Shown: positions 28,236 through 35,774 of the stretch, piece by piece
Numbering within the stretch: the first letter of the stretch is position 1
Layout: each line of letters begins with the position of its first letter
The notes under the pieces: generated by a model
The model's database searches: none
Seen by the model: the letters and a program-made list of their open reading frames with translations, nothing else
Told to the model about the DNA's origin: nothing
Position numbers and translations under genes: made by a program
Assembly (NCBI RefSeq): GCF_900112425.1
Contig: NZ_FOLP01000002.1
Coordinates: 620,001-684,000, forward strand
Reading direction: 5' to 3'
Source of the DNA: Variovorax sp. OK212
GTDB lineage: Bacteria > Pseudomonadota > Gammaproteobacteria > Burkholderiales > Burkholderiaceae_C
Length of the DNA stretch: 64,000 nt

Positions 28236-29587
28236 GCCATCCGACAACGACGACCAAGCCCCGCCAGCTGCACCTGAACGTCAACATCCTGCATTCGGGC
28301 TTCGTGCCCTCGGCCTGGCGCCTGCCGCAGAGCGACCCGGGGGCCTTTGCCGACATCGGGCACTACATCCGCACGGCCCAGATTGCCGAGGCGGGCAAGC
28401 TCGACGCGGTGTTCCTCGCGGACAACGCGGCCATCGTCGACCAGATCCACTTTCGCCCGATCACCGCGCTGGAGCCCACCATAGTGCTGGCCTGCGTGGC
28501 CGCGGCCACCACGCACATCGGGCTGATCGCCACGGCGTCGACCAGCTACAACGAGCCCTACAACATCGCCCGGCGCTTCGCCACGCTCGACCATGTGAGC
28601 AACGGCCGCGCGGGCTGGAACGTGGTGACCACGGCCGACCTGCCCTCTGCGCGCAACTTCGGCCTGGACGCCACGCCCGACCACGCGAAGCGCTATGCGC
28701 GCGCCTCGGAGTTCACCGACATCGTGAAGGCGCTGTGGGACAGCTGGGAAGACGATGCCTTCATCGGCGACAAGGCCGGCGGCCGCTTCATCGACCCGGC
28801 CAAGGTGCACGCCATTGCGCACCGCGGCGAGCACTTCGCGGTGCAGGGGCCGCTGAACCTGCCGCGCCCGCCGCAGGGGCACCCGGTGCTGGTGCAGGCC
28901 GGCGCGTCGGCCGACGGGCGCGAGCTGGCGTCGCGCCATGCGGAAGCGGTGTTTTCGGCCTCGCAGTCTCTCGAGGAATCGCTGGCCTATGCGCACGCGC
29001 TGAAGACCCGCGCCGCGGAGCTGGGCCGCGGGCCCGACGCCGTGAAGGTGCTCGCGGGCCTGACCACCATCGTCGGCAGCACCGAGGCCGAAGCGCGCCG
29101 CCGGCGCGACGAGTTGGTCGACCTGATTCCGTGGGACTACAGCCTCACGCGCATTGCCGGCACGCTGGGCATCGCGCCCGACCGGCTGAAGCTCGACGAG
29201 CGCCTGCCCGACGACTTGCCGCTGCCCGGCAATGGCAACGGCAACCACACCTTCTTCAACGCGGTGGTGGCCGCGGGCCGCACGCACGGCTACACGGTGC
29301 GCCAGCTGATCCGCGAGCTCGCGGGCGGCGGCGGCCACCGCGTGATCGTGGGCACGCCGGAGCAGATTGCGGACGACATCGAGCGCTGGTTCAAGGCCGG
29401 CGCGGCGGACGGGTTCAACCTGATGCCCGATGCGCTGCCGCACGGGCTGCAGGACTTTGTCGACGGCGTGGTGCCGATCCTGCAGAAGCGCGGGCTCTTT
29501 CGCACGGAATACGAGGGGCGCACGCTGCGGGACCATCTCGGGTTGGCGCGGCCTGGCGGAAGGGCTGCGCAGAGACTGGCTGCCTGA
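28232..29587 (+). CDS. LLM-class FMN-dependent monooxygenase (NtaA/SnaA/DszA type)
   Basis: This 451-residue protein of the NtaA/SnaA/SoxA(DszA) subfamily uses reduced FMN from a partner reductase to oxidise substrates such as nitrilotriacetate, sulfones or sulfides. Family marks are LHLNVNILHSGFVPSAWR, FLADNAAIVDQ, ARRFATLDHVSNGRAGWNVVT and VLVQAGASADGRELASRHAE. It is coupled (ATGA) to an upstream MetQ-like binding protein. The context of several methionine/sulfur transport genes suggests use of an organosulfur compound, but the substrate is not determined. No flavin reductase is in the window. Confidence 0.9.
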   Translation: MSHPTTTTKPRQLHLNVNILHSGFVPSAWRLPQSDPGAFADIGHYIRTAQIAEAGKLDAVFLADNAAIVDQIHFRPITALEPTIVLACVAAATTHIGLIATASTSYNEPYNIARRFATLDHVSNGRAGWNVVTTADLPSARNFGLDATPDHAKRYARASEFTDIVKALWDSWEDDAFIGDKAGGRFIDPAKVHAIAHRGEHFAVQGPLNLPRPPQGHPVLVQAGASADGRELASRHAEAVFSASQSLEESLAYAHALKTRAAELGRGPDAVKVLAGLTTIVGSTEAEARRRRDELVDLIPWDYSLTRIAGTLGIAPDRLKLDERLPDDLPLPGNGNGNHTFFNAVVAAGRTHGYTVRQLIRELAGGGGHRVIVGTPEQIADDIERWFKAGAADGFNLMPDALPHGLQDFVDGVVPILQKRGLFRTEYEGRTLRDHLGLARPGGRAAQRLAA

Positions 29588-29646
29588 AGGGCGGCGCCTG
29601 CGATCTGGTGTTTGGGGAGCGCTGTTCGGGGTGCGCTCATGCCGAC

Positions 29647-29857
29647 GGGGTACCTGGCTCCGCGAATGTCCCCCGGGCTTCGCCCTCCTCCTTTATTTCG
29701 CTGCGCAAGGCACCCCATCGACCTGAGCGTTTTCAGGGCCGGGGTTGATCAGCGTTGCGCCAGCGGCGTGCCCAGATGCACAGGGCGTCGGGTGCTCCCC
29801 GCAGCGAAATAAAGGGGGAGCCCGAAGGGCGGAGGACATTCGCGGAGGGGAGTACCC
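29647..29857. repeat. Long imperfect inverted repeat (two copies of an intergenic element)
   Basis: The 330-nt gap 29588-29917 has no gene. It holds two ~68-nt arms: 29647-29716 and 29790-29857. Read on one strand the left arm contains TCCGCGAATGTC, GGGCTTCGCCCTCC and CCTTTATTTCGCTGCG; the right arm read on the other strand contains TCCGCGAATGTCC, CCCTTCGGGCTCCC and CCTTTATTTCGCTGCGG. They share the same order of blocks with some mismatches. The 73-nt spacer has a short GCGT...ACGC-type structure. It could be a MITE-like element, or a bidirectional terminator between the convergent genes. Confidence 0.75.
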
Positions 29858-29917
29858 GGCGGCCTGTGCATGCGCCCTGAACAAGAGCACTCACACAGCA
29901 CACAGCCCACTCATCGC

Positions 29918-30268
29918 CTACTCGTCGTCGGCGTCGTTCCCAGTCAGGGAAAGAACCTCTTCGACAAAGGCCTCGAAGAGCGGCAACGAAGCAGGCAAGG
30001 CCTCGAAAGACGCCACCTCGCCTGCGTCGAAGAAATGCGGCTTGCCGGCCGGCACCGACACCCACTCGCCGGCCTCCACAAGCAGGCCCAGGTAACCGTC
30101 GGCGGTCGGCACATAGAACAGCCCGGCGCTGTCGAGCACCTGCTGCCCCTTCTTCTTGCCGCGGCCCCAGCTCACGCCCTGCCCGGCCAGGTGTTCGGTG
30201 ATCCAGCCGTCGCACACGTGGGTGTCGCGCCAGCTTCCTTGGGCATCGAATACGGCCAGAACGGGCAT
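29918..30268 (-). CDS. Small cupin related to acireductone dioxygenase
   Basis: This 116-residue protein begins MPVLAVFDAQGSWRDTHVCD. The segment LLVEAGEWVSVPAGKPHFFDAGE closely follows the second cupin motif of acireductone dioxygenase (the family reads EAGD-VPAGTRHWFDMGE), and SAGLFYVPTADGYLG matches the strand before it. The first metal-binding motif (HxHxxxxE) is missing: the corresponding stretch is GKKKGQQVLDSAG. The protein is also 60 residues shorter than the enzyme. It is therefore probably not a dioxygenase of the methionine salvage pathway. It is encoded 26 nt downstream of metQ and probably in the metNIQ operon. Confidence 0.7.
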   Translation of the reverse strand: MPVLAVFDAQGSWRDTHVCDGWITEHLAGQGVSWGRGKKKGQQVLDSAGLFYVPTADGYLGLLVEAGEWVSVPAGKPHFFDAGEVASFEALPASLPLFEAFVEEVLSLTGNDADDE

Positions 30269-30294
30269 GGGGAATCCTTTTTCAGGAAAGAGAG

Positions 30295-31128
30295 TTACTG
30301 CAGGAAGCTGGGCTTGGCGTAGCCCTGGAACTTGCTGTCGACCACGGCCTTGAACTCCTTGGAGCGGTAGGCTTCGGCGATGTCCTTGGCCCACTGCGTG
30401 TTCTTGTCGGCGTTCTTCACGGCGACCACATTCAGGTAGTACTCGGGCGTCTTCTCGAGCACCACGGCCTCGGTGAGCTTCAGGCCCGACGAGATCGCGA
30501 AGTTGCCGTTGACGATGGCGTACTCGGTGTCGCCCAGCGAACGCGGCAGCTGCGCGGCTTCCAGCGGAATGAACTTCAGCTTCTTCGGGTTCTCGGCCAC
30601 GTCACGCTCGGTGGAGCGCAGCGCATCGATGCCGGGCTTGAGCGTGATCAGCTTGTTCTGCTCCAGCAGCACCAGCGCGCGGGCCAGGTTGCTCGGGTCG
30701 TTCGGCAGCGTCACGCGGTCGCCTTCCTTCACGTCGGCCAGCGTCTTGCGCTTGGTCGAGTACACGCCCATGGGCGCGATCGGGCCTTGCACCAGCTCGG
30801 TGATGTCCAGCTTCTGGTCGGCGGCGAACTTCTTCAGGTAGACCTGGTGCTGGAAGAAGTTGGCGTCGAGCGAGCCCTGGGCCAGCGCGAGGTTGGGCTG
30901 CACGTAATCGTTGAATTCGACCAGCTTCACCTTGTAGCCCTTCTTCTCGAGGATCGGCACGATGCCTTGCTTGAGCTGGTCGGTGTTGGAGCCGGCGGTG
31001 CCGCCGATCACCAGGTTCTTCTTGGCGGGGTCTTGCGCATGGGCCTGCAGCGACAGGCCGCCGAGCGACAGCGCGGCCAGGGACAGGGACAGGGCAAGAA
31101 CGGAACGGCGCAGGAAAACGGTCTTCAT
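30295..31128 (-). CDS. metQ: MetQ-family periplasmic binding protein
   Basis: This 277-residue protein has a signal peptide of about 31 residues ending LQAHA before QDPAKKN and no lipobox. NlpA/MetQ family features include GTAGSNTDQLKQGIVPILEK, GYKVKLVEFNDYVQPNLALA, LDANFFQHQVYLKKFA and GDRVTLPNDPSNLARALVLL. It delivers D/L-methionine or a related ligand to MetNI. It lies 34 nt downstream of metI in the metN-metI-metQ order, which supports the symbol. Confidence 0.93.
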   Translation of the reverse strand: MKTVFLRRSVLALSLSLAALSLGGLSLQAHAQDPAKKNLVIGGTAGSNTDQLKQGIVPILEKKGYKVKLVEFNDYVQPNLALAQGSLDANFFQHQVYLKKFAADQKLDITELVQGPIAPMGVYSTKRKTLADVKEGDRVTLPNDPSNLARALVLLEQNKLITLKPGIDALRSTERDVAENPKKLKFIPLEAAQLPRSLGDTEYAIVNGNFAISSGLKLTEAVVLEKTPEYYLNVVAVKNADKNTQWAKDIAEAYRSKEFKAVVDSKFQGYAKPSFLQ

Positions 31129-31162
31129 GAGATAGGAAAGCAGCTAGGAGAAAAAGAAAAAA

Positions 31163-31825
31163 TCAACGCTTGTCGAGCCTGCTTGCCGTGGTGTTGCCCA
31201 CGAACTGCAGGATCTGTACCAGCACCACGAGCAGCGCCACGGTGAGCACCATCACGTCGGTCTGGAAACGGTAGTAGCCGTAGCGGATGGCCAGGTCGCC
31301 AATGCCGCCGCCGCCCACCACGCCGGCCACCGCCGAGTAAGAGAGAAAGCTCACGGCCAGCACCGTCAGCGCCAGCACCAGGCCCGAACGCGCCTCCACC
31401 AGCAGCACGCGCCAGACGATCTGCAGCTCCGAGGCGCCCATGGCGTGCGCCGCCTCGATCACGCCGCGCGGCACTTCGCGCAGGCATTGGTCGACCAGGC
31501 GCGCCAGGTACGGAATGGCGGCGAACGACAGCGGCACGGCCGCGGCCAGCGGGCCGATCGACGTGCCCGCGATCACCCGCGTGAACGGCACCAGCGCCAC
31601 CAGCAGGATGATGAAAGGGAACGAGCGCACCGTGTTCACGATCCAGTTGAGCACCAGGAACGCCGGCTTGTTCTCCAGCGACTGGCCGGGGCCCAGCAGG
31701 AACAGCAGGATGCCCAGCGGCCCGCCGATGAGCACCGCGGCCGTGAGGCCGATGGCCAGCATCATGAAGGTCTGGCCCGTGGCCACCCACAGCTCGGGAA
31801 GGATGGGGGCGATGTTTTCAAACAT
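31163..31825 (-). CDS. metI: Methionine ABC transporter permease
   Basis: This 220-residue permease has about five membrane segments. It starts at ATG 31825 (MFENIAPILPELWVATGQTF). The ABC coupling EAA loop reads EVPRGVIEAAHAMGASELQIVW (about residues 130-150). Length and hydrophobic pattern match MetI of E. coli (217). Its start overlaps the last 8 nt of metN, indicating translational coupling. Confidence 0.95.
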   Translation of the reverse strand: MFENIAPILPELWVATGQTFMMLAIGLTAAVLIGGPLGILLFLLGPGQSLENKPAFLVLNWIVNTVRSFPFIILLVALVPFTRVIAGTSIGPLAAAVPLSFAAIPYLARLVDQCLREVPRGVIEAAHAMGASELQIVWRVLLVEARSGLVLALTVLAVSFLSYSAVAGVVGGGGIGDLAIRYGYYRFQTDVMVLTVALLVVLVQILQFVGNTTASRLDKR

Positions 31826-32717
31826 GAGCGGGCTCCTGGGCGTTGAGGTCCGGCGCAACGCGCAGGGTGGCGACGCCGTTGCCGGCCTCGCGCAATTCGC
31901 GCAACTCGCGCGACTCACGCTCCCGGCGGCGCACCAGTTCGTCGATTTCGCGGCCCAGCGCGGTCTTGCGCTCGGCCTTGGGCGCGTCCTCGACCGCGAA
32001 CTGCTCCACCAGCCGGCCCTTCTCGAGGATGGCCACGTTGCGGCACAGCACCTCGACCACCGACAGCTCGTGCGTCACGATGACGATGGTCACGCCGATC
32101 TTCTGGTTGATGTCGCGCAGCGTTTCCAGCAGCGAGCGCGTGGTTTCGGAGTCGAGCGCCGAGGTGGGCTCGTCGCACAGCAGCACCTGCGGGCGCGACG
32201 CCAGCGCGCGCGCAATGGCCACGCGCTGCTTCTGGCCGCCGGACAGCTGTGCCGGGTAGGTGTCGATCTTCTCGGCCAGGCCCACCAGGGCCAGGCACTC
32301 GCGCACCCGCGCGTCGATCTCGGCCTTGGAGTGGTGGCCGTGGATCTTCAGCGGGAAGGCCACGTTGCCGAACACCGTGGCGTTCTGCAGCAGGTTGAAC
32401 TGCTGGAAGATCATGCCGATGTTCTGGCGCGTGTCGCGCAGCTCGCGGCGCGAGAGCGTGGTGAGGTCGCGCCCGCCGACGAAGACCTTGCCCGCATCGG
32501 GCCGCTCCAGCAGGTTGATGAGGCGCAGCAACGTCGACTTGCCGGCGCCGCTCTTGCCGATCAGGCCGAACACGTCGCCCTGCTGGATGTCGAGCGACAG
32601 CGACTGCACGGCGTCGAACACCTCGCCGCTGGGCAAGGCGAAGGACTTCTGCACCGATTGGAGACGGATGACCGGCTGCGCGTTGTCGCGGGCCGCATCA
32701 GGCGTGGGGTGGGTCAT
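31818..32717 (-). CDS. metN: Methionine ABC transporter ATP-binding protein without NIL domain
   Basis: This 299-residue ATPase has Walker A GLIGKSGAGKSTLLR, Q-loop FQQFNLLQ, signature LSGGQKQRVAIARAL, Walker B VLLCDEPTSALD and the switch histidine in VIVTHELSVV. E. coli MetN is 343 residues because of a C-terminal NIL/C2 domain that binds methionine and inhibits transport. Here the chain ends about 40 residues earlier with a charged helix (DELVRRRERESRELREL) and no NIL-like beta segment. The ATG at 32717 precedes a short variable leader. It is divergent from a second metQ-like gene across a 236-nt regulatory gap. Confidence 0.93.
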   Translation of the reverse strand: MTHPTPDAARDNAQPVIRLQSVQKSFALPSGEVFDAVQSLSLDIQQGDVFGLIGKSGAGKSTLLRLINLLERPDAGKVFVGGRDLTTLSRRELRDTRQNIGMIFQQFNLLQNATVFGNVAFPLKIHGHHSKAEIDARVRECLALVGLAEKIDTYPAQLSGGQKQRVAIARALASRPQVLLCDEPTSALDSETTRSLLETLRDINQKIGVTIVIVTHELSVVEVLCRNVAILEKGRLVEQFAVEDAPKAERKTALGREIDELVRRRERESRELRELREAGNGVATLRVAPDLNAQEPAHV

Positions 32718-32796
32718 GGAAAGAAGGCGCGGCCGGCATCGAAGCCGGGCGCGCAGGTTCGCAAAAAGGTGCCGAGTATGAAAAGAAAAGAGCCGA

Positions 32797-32899
32797 AAGG
32801 GAACGAACAAATCGGCTGCTGCTTATATTGGAAACGAGATAAGAAACCCCTGCAGTCCAAGGCCAAGCCATATCGATATGCCGATTGGTTCGTTCCCTT
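32797..32899. promoter_or_regulatory. Divergent operator region: 20-bp inverted arms
   Basis: Two 20-bp arms, AAGGGAACGAACAAATCGGC at 32797-32816 and GCCGATTGGTTCGTTCCCTT at 32880-32899, are inverted copies with one mismatch. The spacer of 63 nt contains CATATCGATATG and AT-rich stretches suitable for promoters. Each arm lies 55-80 nt from the start of one of the divergent genes (metN left, metQ-like right). This is the pattern expected for one regulator controlling both sides; the regulator is unknown. Confidence 0.6.
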
Positions 32900-32953
32900 G
32901 GGGGCCGGACGATGCCACATTCGCGCCTTCATTTTTGATTTCGCGACAACAAC

Positions 32954-33766
32954 ATGCACACCCTCTTGCGCCGCCGCAGCCTGATCCTCGCCACCCTGGC
33001 CGCCGCCCTCTTCGGCGGCAATGCCGCCTTTGCACAGGACAAGAACACCCTCAAGGTCGGCGTGTCCGTCGGCAGCGCCGAGCAGATCTTCGAAGTGGTG
33101 AAGAAGGTCGCCGCCAAGGACGGCCTGAACATCCAGCTCGTGGTGTTCAATGACTACCAGTTGCCCAACGCCGCGCTGGCCTCGGGCGACCTGGACGCCA
33201 ACGCCTTCCAGCACCAGCCCTTCCTGGACAACCAGAACAAGGCGCGCGGCTTCGACATCGTGCCCGTGGGCCTGACCATCACCGCGCCGCTGGGCTTCTA
33301 CTCGCGCAAGCTCAAGTCGATCGACCAGCTGCCCGACGGCGCCGCCGTGGGCATCCAGAACGACCCGTCCAACGGCAACCGCGCGCTGTTGCTGCTGCAG
33401 CAGGCCGGCCTGATCACGCTGAAGCCCGAGGCCGTGAAGAACAACACCGCCACCCCGCTGGACGTGGTGACCAACCCCAAGAAACTGAAGCTGGTGGCGC
33501 TGGACGCCGCCCAGCTGCCGCGCTCGCTCGACGACCTGGCCATTGCGGCCATCAACAACGACTACGCCGAGAAGGCCGGCCTGTCGCTCGCCAAGGACGC
33601 CGTGATCAAGGAAGCGCCCAAGGGCCCCTACGCCAACCTGATCGCCGTGCGCCGCGCCGACAAGGACAAGCCCTGGGCCAAGCGCCTGGTGGCGGCCTAC
33701 CAGTCGGCGGAGGTGAAGAGCTACATCGAGACCCAGTTCAAGGGCTCGCTCGTCCCCGCGTTCTGA
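32954..33766 (+). CDS. MetQ-family periplasmic binding protein (third copy)
   Basis: This 270-residue protein has a signal peptide ending NAAFA before QDKNTLKVGV (about residue 28). Family features are LNIQLVVFNDYQLPNAALA, LDANAFQHQPFLDNQ, GFYSRKLKSIDQLPDGA and GNRALLLLQQAGLITLKP. It is soluble and periplasmic. It stands alone on the plus strand, divergent from metNIQ, with a shared operator region. It probably widens the ligand range of the same permease. Confidence 0.92.
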   Translation: MHTLLRRRSLILATLAAALFGGNAAFAQDKNTLKVGVSVGSAEQIFEVVKKVAAKDGLNIQLVVFNDYQLPNAALASGDLDANAFQHQPFLDNQNKARGFDIVPVGLTITAPLGFYSRKLKSIDQLPDGAAVGIQNDPSNGNRALLLLQQAGLITLKPEAVKNNTATPLDVVTNPKKLKLVALDAAQLPRSLDDLAIAAINNDYAEKAGLSLAKDAVIKEAPKGPYANLIAVRRADKDKPWAKRLVAAYQSAEVKSYIETQFKGSLVPAF

Positions 33767-33775
33767 TTTCGGTCT

Positions 33776-33891
33776 TTCTCCCTCCCCTCCCGGGGAGGGC
33801 TGGGGTGGGGGCACGCGGCGTTCGATGAAGCAATGCGCCGAACAGATGCCGCTTGCCCCCATCCCAGCCTTCCCCCGGAAGGGGAAGGAGC
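33776..33891. repeat. REP-like palindromic repeat
   Basis: CTCCCCTCCCGGGGAGGGCT and GGGGTGGGGGCA on the left face TGCCCCCATCCCAGCCTTCC and CCGGAAGGGGAAGGAG on the right, around a 40-nt middle. This GGGTGGGG/CCCCATCCC inverted repeat type is frequent between genes in Comamonadaceae. It may terminate the metQ-like gene. Confidence 0.6.
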
Positions 33892-33968
33892 AATACAGGC
33901 GCGCTGCTGGACGGGTTTGCGGACCGTGAGAAAATGCCCGGTTTCCCCGAACACAGTCAGGACACCCC

Positions 33969-35073
33969 ATGGACGCAGAACAGATCAACCAAATCGGCGC
34001 AATGCTCGCGGACCTGAGCGTCCGTACGGTCGATTTACGGAGGTATCTTTGACTACGATGCCAAAGCTGAACGACTGAGGACAGTCAACGCATCGCTCGA
34101 AGACCCCAACGTCTGGAACGACCCGAAGAAGGCCCAGGAACTGGGCAAAGAGAAGAAGTCGCTCGACGACGTGGTCGTCACGCTCGACAAGCTCACCAAC
34201 GGGCTGTCGGACAACACCGAGCTCTTCGAAATGTCGAAGGAAGACGGCGACATGGACGGCCTGCAGGCCATTTCCGATGACGCCGCCACGCTCGAAGCCG
34301 ACATCAAGCAGCTCGAATTCCGCCGGATGTTCAACAACCCGGCCGACCCGCTGAACGCCTTCGTCGACATCCAGGCCGGCGCCGGCGGCACCGAGGCCTG
34401 CGACTGGGCCAGCATGCTGCTGCGCCAGTACCTGAAGTACGCCGAGCGCAAGGGCTTCAAGACGCAGATCGAAGACGAGACGCCCGGCGACACCGCCGGC
34501 ATCAAGGGCGCGACCATCAAGGTCGAGGGCGACTACGCCTTCGGCCTGCTGCGCACCGAGACCGGCGTGCACCGCCTGGTGCGCAAGTCGCCGTTCGACT
34601 CGTCGGGCGGGCGCCACACCAGCTTCGCCAGCATCTTCGTGTACCCGGAAATCGACGACTCGATCGAGATCGAGATCAACCCTTCCGACGTGCGCACCGA
34701 CACCTTCCGTGCCAGCGGCGCGGGCGGCCAGCACATCAACAAGACCGACTCGGCCGTGCGCCTCACGCACATTCCGACCGGCATCGTGGTGCAGTGCCAG
34801 GACGGCCGAAGCCAGCACAGCAACCGCGACGTGGCGTGGAAGCGCCTGCGTTCGCGCCTGTACGACCACGAGATGCGCAAGCGCCAGGAAGAGCAGCAAA
34901 AGCTCGAGGACAGCAAGACCGACGTGGGCTGGGGCCACCAGATCCGCAGCTACGTGCTGGACAACAGCCGCATCAAGGACCTGCGCACCAACGTCGAAGT
35001 CTCGGCCACCCAGAAGGTGCTGGACGGCGACCTGGACGTGTTCATCGAAGCCTCCCTGAAGCAAGGCGTGTAA
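33969..35073 (+). CDS. prfB: Peptide chain release factor 2 (programmed +1 frameshift)
   Basis: The first 27 codons (33969-34049) end at an in-frame TGA (34050-34052). The rest is read in the +1 frame from GAC at 34051, giving 367 residues in all. RF2 recognises UAA and UGA and triggers peptide release. The catalytic GGQ lies in [18 protein letters not shown], and the stop-recognition SPF motif is in [15 protein letters not shown]. The C-terminal [20 protein letters not shown] is typical. RF2 scarcity increases frameshifting, so the protein controls its own level. It is followed 5 nt later by a HAD phosphatase. Confidence 0.97.
34041..34053 (+). promoter_or_regulatory. prfB +1 frameshift site
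   Basis: AGG TAT CTT TGA C: the slippery CTT followed by TGA and C, with a Shine-Dalgarno-like GGAGG 3-4 nt before CTT. This matches the recoding element known from E. coli prfB, with GGAGG in place of AGGGGG. Confidence 0.95.
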
Positions 35074-35078
35074 CCCCC

Positions 35079-35774
35079 ATGAGCCTGACGAGCCTGAACG
35101 ACGGCAAGGTCGAAGCCCTCATCTTCGACATGGACGGCACCATGATCGACTCCATGCCCTGGCATGCGCGGTCGTGGGTCGAGTTCGTGGCGCGCCACGG
35201 ACTGAAGCTCGACGTGAGCGACATCCTCGCGCGCACCACGGGCCGCACCGGCACCGAGTGCATGCGCGAGCTGTTCGAGCGCGACCTGTCCGACGAGGAA
35301 TGCCAGGCCATGGTCCACGAGAAGGAAGAGATCTACCGCGCCCTCTTCCACGACAACTTCACCGAAGTGGCGGGCTTCACGGCCTTTGCCAAGGCGGCCG
35401 TGGCGCGCGGGCTCAAGGTGGCCGTGGGCACCGCCGGCGACAAGGGCAACATCGAGTTCGCCATGTCGCGCCTGAAGATGGACCCGCTGCCGCTGGCCAT
35501 CGTGGGCGGGGACGAGGGCTTCAGCGGCAAGCCCACGCCCGCCATCTTCCTGGAAGCCGCGCGGCGCATCGGCATTGCGCCGGAGCGCTGCATCGTCTTC
35601 GAAGACGCGCCCTTCGGCATCGAAGCCGCGCGCCGCGGCGGCATGCGTGCCGTGGCTGTGTGCAGCACCCATACCGCCGCCGAGCTGGCCGGCCCCCATG
35701 TGATTGCCGCGGTTCGTGACTACAACGAACTCGCCCATTCGAATTTTCTGGAGACCCTCGATGCTGTTGCCTGA
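35079..35774 (+). CDS. HAD-superfamily phosphatase (beta-phosphoglucomutase-like)
   Basis: This 231-residue protein has HAD motif I FDMDGTMIDSM (nucleophile Asp near residue 18), motif II GTAGD, motif III lysine in GFSGKPTPAIFLEAA and motif IV VFEDAPFGIEAARRGG. The helical cap between residues 25 and 90 is of the C1 type found in phosphoglycolate phosphatases and beta-phosphoglucomutases; the substrate is unknown. It lies 5 nt after prfB and overlaps the pepN start by 14 nt, so it is probably in one operon. Confidence 0.93.
   Translation: MSLTSLNDGKVEALIFDMDGTMIDSMPWHARSWVEFVARHGLKLDVSDILARTTGRTGTECMRELFERDLSDEECQAMVHEKEEIYRALFHDNFTEVAGFTAFAKAAVARGLKVAVGTAGDKGNIEFAMSRLKMDPLPLAIVGGDEGFSGKPTPAIFLEAARRIGIAPERCIVFEDAPFGIEAARRGGMRAVAVCSTHTAAELAGPHVIAAVRDYNELAHSNFLETLDAVA

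Noticed and set aside
32718..32953. SAM riboswitch upstream of metN or metQ
   Set aside because: No SAM-riboswitch core is visible; the region is explained better by the inverted 20-bp arms.
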